Source: Palsa-459 sp963841965 (GTDB lineage Bacteria; Actinomycetota; Acidimicrobiia; Acidimicrobiales; RAAP-2). From it: DNA of 64,000 nt. Positions 54,460 through 60,853 of the stretch are shown in pieces (the first letter of the stretch is position 1; each line of letters opens with the position of its first letter). Position numbers and translations under genes: made by a program. Location of the stretch: NCBI GenBank assembly GCA_963841965.1, contig CAWJES010000001.1, positions 186,001 through 250,000 on the forward strand, in the 5' to 3' direction. The notes under the pieces were generated by a model. That model was not told the DNA's origin, searched no databases, and saw only the letters and a program-made list of their open reading frames with translations.

Positions 54460-54547
54460 ATCAGCGGCACCCACTTCCGGGCGACCTTGAAGACCGAGTG
54501 ATCGCATCCAAGCGTCGAATGATCGTCACTCAGAGTCGCGAACGGGC

Positions 54548-54885
54548 TCAATTGGCGTCAGATCTCCGACAAGCATGGCCTTCCAACATGCACGGACGAT
54601 TGGGGGCCTCGTGCGGTCGTCGTCCGACTTCACCCATGGTGGCGCGATCGATCGGCGACAGAACCGCTGCATGATCCATCGATGTGGACCAATCGGGTAC
54701 GGCAACGTTTCCGGCCAAGGTCCAACCCACTCGCGCGTTCGCATGGCCATGGCCCAATCGATAGTCCGACTTGAGGTACCCAGCAATTGCCAAGTGCTTC
54801 TCAAGTCCACAGTCGGCGATGATTCCCTGCCATTCTGAGATCGATCGCCCGACCTTCTGCTCGATCGACGGGACGTATGAAGCGG
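54548..54885 (-). pseudogene. DUF4287 protein remnant
   Basis: The minus frame reads SYVPSIEQKVGRSISEWQ, LEKHLAIAGYLKSDYRLGHG and then ANARVGWTLAG, the DUF4287 core. A stop stands just before this block in frame and no start codon lies between, while a neighbouring frame offers a plausible N-terminus (VTEAKPRF), so a frameshift or decay is likely. The usual C-terminal DUF5655 part is absent. It lies between repeat copy F and the GyrI gene. Confidence 0.55.
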
Positions 54886-54995
54886 GGCTTTGCTTCGGTC
54901 ACGGCGGTGACACCTCTGCCACTGCCAAACTCCCCACTCGGACTCGTGGGGCCCCAACCCTGCCACGTCCCCTCCTGCAATCCCGCTCCGGACAA

Positions 54996-55038
54996 GGACT
55001 GAGGCCAGACTTGCAAGGCTTCCTATCGGTCGCTGACG
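54996..55038 (-). repeat. Copy F of the tRNA-Leu-3'-like repeat
   Basis: Plus strand: GACTGAGGCCAGACTTGCAA then GGCTTCCTATCGGTCGCTG. It matches the core GACTYGCAAGGCTTSCTA with several substitutions. It lies ~110 bases upstream of the DUF4287 remnant and ~80 after the YdeI gene. Confidence 0.6.
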
Positions 55039-55120
55039 ATTCGATTCTTCCAAGTTCAGACATCCCATTGAGAGGCCAGTCCAAACCTGGCGATGTGGAA
55101 CCGAGTGGGACACAAGCCCT

Positions 55121-55756
55121 CTACTCGGAGGAGGATGGCGCCTGAGGATGGGGAGTCTCGCCTCGGGCCAACATCTCGACAAACTGGCTGATGCGCTGCG
55201 AGCGGGTTTCGGACTTCTTGGCACTTCCGATCCTGTAGAGAATGGCGTATCGATTCGCACTCGTGAGCGTCTCGAACATCTCTTCTGCTCGAGGATCGGC
55301 ACTGAGGGCAATGGCGAGATCCTCCGGCACCTCAATGCTGGCCTGCCCGGCGTAGGCGTCCTCCCGTCGACCGTCCTCTTTCGCCCGGCGCACCTCGACT
55401 TCGCCGGATCGATGCATTCGACCGGTGGCGATCAGCCTCTCAGCGATGGCAGCGTTCCGTTGAGACCACGGACTGCGCGCCCTTCGAGGCGTAAAGCGCC
55501 GTCGATACGTGACGGCGTCACGGCGCCCCAATTGTCCATCAATCCAGCCGAAGCAGATCGCCTCGGCAAGCGCCTCGTCGTACGAGATGGTGGTCGGCTC
55601 GACCGTTCCCTCTTTCGCCATCACCAACCAGACTCCCGGCGAATCGGCATGATGGTCGCCCAGCCACCTTCGCCATTCGTCAGCGTCCCCAACCAGAAGC
55701 TCTGGAAGATCCACGGCGTGCACCGTATCCCCATGTGCGCGATGGAGTGCCACCAT
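55121..55756 (-). CDS. YdeI/OmpD-associated family protein
   Basis: About 211 residues from the ATG at 55756 (a GTG 11 codons in is possible). EALAEAICFGWIDGQLGRRD, RRRFTPRRARSPWSQRNAAI and VPEDLAIALSADPRAEEMFE are the hallmarks of the YdeI/OmpD-associated (bacteriocin-protection) family of unknown function. The start lies next to repeat copy E. The C-terminal half has the typical basic YdeI helix. Confidence 0.85.
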   Translation of the reverse strand: MVALHRAHGDTVHAVDLPELLVGDADEWRRWLGDHHADSPGVWLVMAKEGTVEPTTISYDEALAEAICFGWIDGQLGRRDAVTYRRRFTPRRARSPWSQRNAAIAERLIATGRMHRSGEVEVRRAKEDGRREDAYAGQASIEVPEDLAIALSADPRAEEMFETLTSANRYAILYRIGSAKKSETRSQRISQFVEMLARGETPHPQAPSSSE

Positions 55757-55757
55757 C

Positions 55758-55808
55758 GTGTCGGTGGCGCGACTCACAAGGATCTGCGACCAGGCACTGG
55801 CGGCCAGC
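55758..55808 (-). repeat. Copy E of the tRNA-Leu-3'-like repeat
   Basis: Plus strand: GTGTCGGTGGCGCGACTCAC then AAGGATCTGCGACCAGGCAC. Very close to the consensus. It abuts the YdeI start codon on its downstream side, so it is immediately upstream of the gene. Confidence 0.75.
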
Positions 55809-55881
55809 ACATCTCACGATCAGTCGCGTGATCTGAAAGATCCATCCAGGATCCGCTACAGGGGAAGTCTCTCGGAATCAG

Positions 55882-56421
55882 CTAGATCTGAGAGAACTTC
55901 CAACGAGTGGCTCCCCCAACGCCGACTGTCGCGAGGGCGGTCGCTTGCGACGCAATGATTCTGTAGATCCTCCAAGGCGGAGGACCGGCGGAAGGTGCGC
56001 TGTACTCGGCGGTCAGCGCAATCCCCGAGGTGTCCACCTCAGCAGGCCAACCTTGAAGAACCCACCGTCGCGCGAGCGTGGCGACTGTCGCGGGATCTTC
56101 AATGAGCTCGGCGGTTCCATCTACAGTGAGGTCGAACTCGTGCAGCGCCAAGCTGAGCGTGCATCGCGGATCTCGAGCGAGATTCCTGCCCTTGCGCGTC
56201 TGCGCCCCGGTCACGAACCAGAATGAGCCGTTGAACCACACTGCGCCAATCCCCGTCGCGTGGGGACTTCCGTCGTCGTTGATCGTCGCCAGCCAGCATG
56301 TGTGACGATCTGGGCCACCTGAACCAGGTGCCTGGTTCACCCCCCTGTCGAGACGTGCCTCAATGCTCGCCCAGGCGAGGAGCGGTAGCTCATAAAGTTC
56401 GGCGAGGTTCTCCGACTTCAC
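55882..56421 (-). CDS. Pyridoxamine 5'-phosphate oxidase-related protein
   Basis: 179 residues from the GTG at 56421 (a GTG seven codons upstream is the alternative). LYELPLLAWASIEARLDRGV, TCWLATINDDGSPHATGIGA and SALVxG-like WFVTGAQTRKGRNLARDPRC define an actinobacterial FMN/F420-binding PNPOx-like family; SAPSAGPPPWRIYRI marks the C-terminus. Substrate unknown. Repeat copies A2 and A lie 110–220 bases upstream; copy E lies downstream. Confidence 0.85.
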   Translation of the reverse strand: MKSENLAELYELPLLAWASIEARLDRGVNQAPGSGGPDRHTCWLATINDDGSPHATGIGAVWFNGSFWFVTGAQTRKGRNLARDPRCTLSLALHEFDLTVDGTAELIEDPATVATLARRWVLQGWPAEVDTSGIALTAEYSAPSAGPPPWRIYRIIASQATALATVGVGGATRWKFSQI

Positions 56422-56530
56422 GATGACTTGACCAGCCACGTAATCGAACTTATACCCGGCAGAGATTGTCCTCGTCGCAGGTAGTCGACAACGGGGGCGT
56501 CGCTCACGTGCCTGTATGGGTTCCGGGAGC

Positions 56531-56580
56531 AGTGTCGGCGGCCCGACCCGAAGGGTCTGCCTCCAGATACTGGCGGCTGA
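56531..56580 (-). repeat. Copy A2 of the tRNA-Leu-3'-like repeat
   Basis: Plus strand: AGTGTCGGCGGCCCGACCCG then AAGGGTCTGCCTCCAGATAC and TGGCGG. It is a diverged copy only ~12 bases from copy A, so the two are in tandem with no gene between. Confidence 0.65.
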
Positions 56581-56592
56581 AGCGAGAGTGTT

Positions 56593-56640
56593 GGTATCGA
56601 AGAACCGACTCGCAAGGTCTGCTATCAAGCACTGGCGCCC
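56593..56640 (-). repeat. Copy A of the tRNA-Leu-3'-like repeat
   Basis: Plus strand: GGTATCGAAGAACCGACTCG then CAAGGTCTGCTATCAAGCAC. The core GACTCGCAAGGTCTGCTA is identical to copies B and C. Confidence 0.75.
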
Positions 56641-56750
56641 ATCTGCCTCGAGGATGAACGCGCCTTTCGTAGCGCGGGGATGTCCAGCGATCAAGGAAGC
56701 GTGACGACCTCCAAGAGAAGATCGATGAACTCCTCGACGGTCATCTGTGC

Positions 56751-56930
56751 CTAGCGGCGTATTGATCGAAGCGTGCCCGGTGCCAGTTCCCGATGGAGCG
56801 GCACAATCACCGTCGTGCCCTCCTTACGGAGTTTGACGTGGCTACCACGTTGGATGATCTGGGCGAAACCAACACTCCCGAGCGTGCGGACGACGTCTGA
56901 TCCGCTGAGGACCGGGAGGGACTGGCTCAC
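56751..56930 (-). CDS. hicA: HicA-family mRNA interferase toxin, shortened by an in-frame amber codon
   Basis: 59 residues from a GTG overlapping the hicB stop (GTGA). LPVLSGSDVVRTLGSVGF and IIQRGSHVKLRKEGTTVIVP include the catalytic His (GSHVKL) of HicA double-stranded-RNA-binding toxins. After TLRSIRR a TAG ends the frame, but the next codons in the same frame (AQMTVEEFIDLLLEVV, to 56691) are the normal HicA C-terminal helix. So the toxin is probably truncated and may be inactive. HicB lies upstream on the same strand. Confidence 0.75.
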   Translation of the reverse strand: MSQSLPVLSGSDVVRTLGSVGFAQIIQRGSHVKLRKEGTTVIVPLHRELAPGTLRSIRR

Positions 56931-57127
56931 GCAGAGAGCTGGAACGTGGTGACGATGGGGTTCTCAAACGACACGGAACCCTCCTGATCCTCGAAGTACA
57001 GCTCGAGGGCCTCCTTCAGGCTTTCGAGCGCACCGTCCGTTGAAGCACCCTGGCTCGTGACCTCGACCTCAAGGCAACGGGCGACGTACCAGTCGCCTTC
57101 ATGGGTGATCGCGGCTGTCAACTGCAT
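56927..57127 (-). CDS. hicB: HicB-family antitoxin
   Basis: 66 residues. QLTAAITHEGDWYVARCLEV and VTSQGASTDGALESLKEALE are the HicB pseudo-RNase H fold that binds HicA. Short without a separate DNA-binding domain. It precedes hicA with a GTGA overlap. Repeat copy B lies ~90 bases upstream. Confidence 0.85.
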   Translation of the reverse strand: MQLTAAITHEGDWYVARCLEVEVTSQGASTDGALESLKEALELYFEDQEGSVSFENPIVTTFQLSA

Positions 57128-57217
57128 GTCGAAAGCATAGGTCCCCGTGGTAGCACGATCTCGAATTGCTCGCCCAGCCTCTTGAACCGGTGCGCGTCAA
57201 CGGCGTGAGGCTCGTTC

Positions 57218-57268
57218 GTGTCGGAGGGCCGACTCGCAAGGTCTGCTACCAAGCACCTGAGGTTGGGT
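57218..57268 (-). repeat. Copy B of the tRNA-Leu-3'-like repeat
   Basis: Plus strand: GTGTCGGAGGGCCGACTCGC then AAGGTCTGCTACCAAGCACC and TGAGGTTGGGT. Reference copy for the consensus. It ends in GTTGGGT, an RYYYAAC-like sequence on the opposite strand. Confidence 0.8.
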
Positions 57269-57363
57269 GCCCAATGGAGGCGCGTTGGCGTCGGAAGCTC
57301 GACTAGGTCTCCAACAGCGCGTGATCGCAAGTTTGAAATGGCGAATTCACTCGAATCAGTTGT

Positions 57364-57772
57364 TCACGGTCGGAGCGCTGCTTCGCCTTTGATCATCACT
57401 GCGATAGCAACTGCGTCCGTGGTGAAGAAATAGATTCTTGGGCAACCCTTTACACCATCGATTTCAAGCCAATTTCCTGAGGCTTGGGCGGACTTGATCT
57501 GGCTCCACTCGAGGCTTGTGTCTGGCATGAGTGCACGCAAGATCGGTATACGCAGGCTGACACGGAAACCCCAGTCGAAGACCTGCACCTTGCATAAAGG
57601 AGCGCTCACGATAAAGAGCGTTAGGCCCTGCGTGAGCCACCATGCACCTCCTGAACGCTCGATGAGGACTTTGTGCTGAATGAGATCGGCGACTCACCCG
57701 GCGTGTGCACCATCTGACGTCCGCGACAAGGAGACCGCCCACGACGACTACAAACACGAAGGTCCAGAGCAT
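57364..57772 (-). pseudogene. Small membrane protein, probably frameshifted
   Basis: A frame starting at 57772 reads MLWTFVFVVVVGGLLVADVR, one membrane helix, then loses sense. Near 57694 another frame begins VADLIQHKVLIERSGG and continues through a second hydrophobic stretch to VFDWGFRVSLRIPIL and the stop at 57364. Joined, they make one plausible ~130-residue protein, so a one-base change is likely. The family is not recognised. Alternatively only the downstream part is translated from an internal start. Confidence 0.4.
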
Positions 57773-58126
57773 GGCTTCAATCTTCCTTCCCCGGTTGTGG
57801 GTCTGATCGGCCGTGGTCTTGGGCGGTTAACACTCGTAGCGTCTCGTACACGATGTTACAGAGTCCCTTCTAAAAACTTCAGGCAGGCAGCACCGTGACC
57901 CTTTCTCGACGGACCTATAGACGTCACGCCCTCGCTTGAAAGAGCAGAGCGTGCTTGAGGTCATGGACAATCAATCTCGACGGAGCACCTGAGGCAGCGC
58001 CGAGGACGCCGGTCGAGTCACGGGGCCGACTCGCAAGGTCTGCTACCAAGCACTGGAGGCTTGACCCCGAATTGCCCTGCGCTGCCAACTGATCCCCGCG
58101 GGAGCGCTGACTCCAATCGAAGCGCC
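57773..58126. other. Intergenic stretch containing repeat copy C
   Basis: Apart from the repeat at 58015–58064 I see no gene or strong structure between the split membrane protein and the RelE-type toxin. Confidence 0.45.
58015..58064 (-). repeat. Copy C of the tRNA-Leu-3'-like repeat
   Basis: Plus strand: GAGTCACGGGGCCGACTCGC then AAGGTCTGCTACCAAGCACT and GGAGGC. Core identical to copy B, but the outer TCGG arm differs. Confidence 0.75.
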
Positions 58127-58384
58127 CTACTGATAGACCTCACGCCGGTGACCGATGGTCACGACAACAATCAGCAGGACCCCATCACTGATGGTGTAGA
58201 TGATTCGATAGTCCCCAATTCTGAGCCTGTACCCATCACGACCTCTAAGTGGTCGTGATGCCGGAGGTCGTGGATCCTGGGCGAGAAGCGAAATAGCCCC
58301 CTGAATCCGAGGCTGCGCAGAACGATCAAGCTTTCGGAGCTCACGCAGCGCCGCTGGTCTGAACTCAATCCTGTATCGGTTCAC
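58127..58384 (-). CDS. RelE/ParE-superfamily toxin
   Basis: 85 residues from the GTG at 58384. YRIEFRPAALRELRKLDRSA, ISLLAQDPRPPASRPLRGRD and YRLRIGDYRIIYTI are the RelE/ParE core; the C-terminal GHRREVYQ is typical. As RelE it would cut mRNA on the ribosome, as ParE it would block gyrase; the motif set favours RelE. The start overlaps the normal end of the antitoxin gene (GTGA). In the present sequence the antitoxin frame runs straight into it. Confidence 0.85.
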   Translation of the reverse strand: MNRYRIEFRPAALRELRKLDRSAQPRIQGAISLLAQDPRPPASRPLRGRDGYRLRIGDYRIIYTISDGVLLIVVVTIGHRREVYQ

Positions 58385-58630
58385 GACCAGCCGAGATCGG
58401 CCTTCACCTGCTCCCACGGGATGTTCTCTCCCCTCTTCAGAGAGGGCAATGTCAAACGCCGCAACGTCCTGGGACTCCTCGAGCGCCTCGAGCATCTCGT
58501 CGTACTGGGCAGGGCTGACCATCACGGCCGCGCGTCGTCCGTAGTGCTCCAACTCGACCGGCTCGGACTTAGACATTTCGACGACTTCAGAGAGTCTTTC
58601 GCGCGCTTTGCTAACTGAGATCTTCGTCAT
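58381..58630 (-). CDS. Phd/YefM-family antitoxin, frameshifted at its C-terminus
   Basis: Starts at ATG 58630 with KISVSKARERLSEVVEMSKS and PVELEHYGRRAAVMVSPAQY, the Phd/YefM DNA-binding domain. Up to ~residue 66 (ALSEEG) it is normal; then an extra base in a G-run near 58430 changes frame. In the alternative frame ENIPWEQVKADLGW and a stop at 58381 restore the standard antitoxin tail. As sequenced, the frame instead fuses into the toxin and stops at 58127. Confidence 0.8.
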
Positions 58631-58638
58631 GAAGAAAT

Positions 58639-58666
58639 TGTACAAGATGTTGAGCCATCTTGTACA
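58639..58666 (-). promoter_or_regulatory. Operator palindrome of the Phd/RelE module
   Basis: TGTACAAGATG (58639–58649) and CATCTTGTACA (58656–58666) are perfect 11-bp inverted repeats with a 6-base spacer, 9 bases upstream of the antitoxin start. This is the position expected for antitoxin autorepression. Confidence 0.75.
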
Positions 58667-58669
58667 GAT

Positions 58670-58721
58670 AGTGTCGGAGGCCCGACTCGCAAGGCTTGCT
58701 ACCAGGCGCTGGCGGTTGGGC
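58670..58721 (-). repeat. Copy D of the tRNA-Leu-3'-like repeat
   Basis: Plus strand: AGTGTCGGAGGCCCGACTCG then CAAGGCTTGCTACCAGGCGC and TGGCGGTTGGGC. The minus-strand right end CCTCCGACAC is shared with the tRNA-Leu(GAG) 3' end at 60.7 kb. It sits directly upstream of the TA operator. Confidence 0.8.
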
Positions 58722-58968
58722 GCCTGAGCAGGACTCGTCGGTGCCGAAGGGCGACGTCCACGTTTTCCGACTGGAGGTTGGCGTCGTAAGCGAGCACGCA
58801 GAGGTGTTGGCAAGACGAGACCACGATGCAGATTGGTGGCCGGGAGTCGTTGCGCCTTGATTCGGACAGTTTGGGCAATCGGCTCCCATGTGGAGGAATG
58901 TCGAAGCATCCCATAGACACATGATCAGCTGTCGAAGCGGTGGTCTCCGCACCGGCAAGGAGGGAACG

Positions 58969-60585
58969 TCAGTGGCTGAAGATCTCGGTCACGGAGCTGC
59001 CGGTGTTCGTGACCCACAGGTGCGTGCCGTCGAACGCGATGCCGTAGGGGGAGTAGAAGCCGTAGGAGCCGCCCGAGAGGGTCTGCACCCAGCTGCCGTC
59101 CGAGGCGTTGAATTCGGTCACGGAGTTGCCGTTGAAGTTCGTGACCCAGAGGTGCGTGCCGTCGAACGCGATGCCGAAGGAAGCGTCAAACCCGTAGGAG
59201 CCGCCCGAGAGGGTCTGCACCCAGTCGCCGTTCGAGGCGTTGAATTCGGTCACGGAGTTGCCGTCGCTGTTCGTGACCCACACGTGGGTGCCGTCGAACG
59301 CGATGCCGTGGGGACCAGTGAAGCCGTAGGAGCCGCCCGAGAGGGTCTGCACCCAGTCGCCGTTCGAGGCGTTGAGTTCGGTCACGGAGTTGGCGCCGTT
59401 GCCCACGTTGCCGACGTTCGTGACCCACACATGGGTGCCGTCGAACGCGATGCCATTGGGCTCGTTGAACCCGTAGGAGCCGCCCGAGAGGGTCTGCACC
59501 CAGCTCGCCGTTCGAAGCGTTGAATTCGGTCACGGAGTTGGCGTTGAAGTTCGCCACCCACAGGTGCGTGCCGTCGAACGCGATGCCGTCGGGACCAGTG
59601 AAGCCGTAGGAGCCGCCAGAGAGGGTCTGCACCCAGCTGCCGTCCGAGGCGTTGAATTCGGTCACGGAGGCGCCGTCGACGTTCGTGACCCACAGGTGCG
59701 TGCCGTCGAAGGCGATGCCGTCGGGACCGTTGAAGCCGTAGGAGCCGCCCGAGAGGGTCTGCACCCAGCTGCCGTCCGAGGCGTTGAATTCGGTCACGGA
59801 GTCGCCGTCGAAGTTCGTGACCCACACGTGGGTGCCGTCGAACGCGATGCCATTGGGCTCGTTGAACCCGTAGGAGCCGCCCGAGAGGTTGGCTCCCCAC
59901 GTGCACAGCGTGACGAGGATGCAGGCAACCGGAGAGCCGCTCGGGCCCGGGACGCCCTGAGGGCCTGTGGCGCCTGGTGCTCCTGGTGTCCCAGTGTTTC
60001 CTTGGGCTCCTTGGATTCCTTGTGGTCCCGTCGCACCCGTCGCACCCGGCGCTCCTGTGCGCTCCTGTCGCACCCGGCGCTCCCTGTCGCACCCGTCGCA
60101 CCCGGCTGCCCGGGCAGCCCCGGCGCACCGTAAAGGGAGGTGCCGGACACAGGCCATCCGTCGGCGGTCTTCGGCCCGAAGATGGCGTCGAGTGCGGTGT
60201 CGAGGTAGAAGTCACCGGGAAGGCCGATCGACGCCGTTGGTGCCGTGGTCCCGTTGAGGATGGTCGAACCGTTGGTTCCCGGCGTCCCCTGCTCGTTCCA
60301 CGAGACCACCTTCGATCCTTCGCGGCAGGTCGGCGTGGCATCGATCGTCACGTTCGAGAGCGTCTTGGTCTTGCTCGACAGGCATGCCGAGTATGTGGCA
60401 CTCGAGGTGCGTGGGGTGGTCGCGCTCGCCACCACCATCGCACTGGCGACCAAGGCGATCGATCCAGCGGCGATACCTGCCATCCTCAGTGCCCGCACGG
60501 CTCCCCCCAGCATCTGTATGAGATCTCGACTGCTCTTGCGCACAGTATCCAACCGTTCGCTGGTCATGCTGGCAACTTTCTTCAA
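58969..60585 (-). pseudogene. Exported collagen-like/seven-repeat (propeller) protein with three frameshifts
   Basis: From the ATG at 60585 (or 60567) the frame encodes a signal/anchor helix (MAGIAAGSIALVASAMVVAS), a short region with paired Cys, then collagen-type Gly-X-Y repeats (GQPGATGATG; GTPGAPGATGPQG). Next come seven repeats of ~44 residues, LSGGSYGFxxPxGIAFDGTH then VWVTNxxGNSVTEF, as in a seven-bladed beta-propeller (NHL-like). Two one-base insertions near 60060 and 60083 and one near 59504 break the frame; together they restore it. It is a surface-type protein, either phase-variable, decayed, or mis-sequenced in repeats. Confidence 0.65.
58996..59890 (-). repeat. Near-identical tandem ~132-bp repeats coding propeller blades
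   Basis: Seven units of 132 bases (one longer by 15) share long identical runs such as GCCGTCGAACGCGAT and GAGGGTCTGCACCCA. Similarity is far higher at the DNA level than needed for the fold, showing recent duplication or gene conversion. Confidence 0.85.
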
Positions 60586-60726
60586 CTTTCCCGCCGCCGA
60601 AGCAGGACGCGTGATCTGCGTGGCGGGTGCGCTCCCTGCATCACAGCGCCCGTGAACTGCAGGATCCGCTCCCCGGCCAGGCGTTGCCTACTGGGACGTT
60701 GGCCTCAGGGAGTCGGAGGTCGTTGG

Positions 60727-60810
60727 TGTCGGAGGCGGGACTTGAACCCGCACACCCTTTCGGGCACCAGCCCCTCAAGCTGGCGCGTCTGCCTATTCCG
60801 CCACTCCGAC
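60727..60810 (-). tRNA. tRNA-Leu (anticodon GAG)
   Basis: Minus strand: acceptor GTCGGAG pairs with CTCCGAC; anticodon arm CCAGC-TTGAGGG-GCTGG gives GAG (60774–60776); a long variable arm GTGCCCGAAAGGGTGT identifies a class II tRNA; T-arm GCGGG-TTCAAGT-CCCGC. Discriminator A and an encoded CCA (60724–60726) follow. It reads CTC/CTT leucine codons. Its 3' end matches one end of the dispersed repeats. Confidence 0.95.
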
Positions 60811-60853
60811 GCGACGGTGAACTCTAGCGCACCAGTTCAGCCGGTCTTTGCGG

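Larger units (their letters stand above)
58633..58968. other. Intergenic region with operator and repeat copy D
   Basis: Contains the TA operator and repeat D. The remaining ~245 bases up to the collagen-like gene show no gene I can support. Confidence 0.45.

Noticed and set aside
55758..58721. Repeats as canonical integron attC sites
   Set aside because: Copies B and D (and the divergent copy G) carry an RYYYAAC/GTTRRRY-type end, but the complementary partner end and the long imperfect palindrome of attC are missing in every copy, and no integrase is in the window.
54996..58721. Repeat as part of coding sequences (peptide like LADLASRPSDT)
   Set aside because: The peptide appears only as an upstream extension of unrelated genes; similarity is at DNA level and each protein family starts downstream of it.
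58996..59890. CRISPR array from regularly spaced repeats
   Set aside because: The repeats are 132-bp coding units that translate to blade motifs with no unique spacers.
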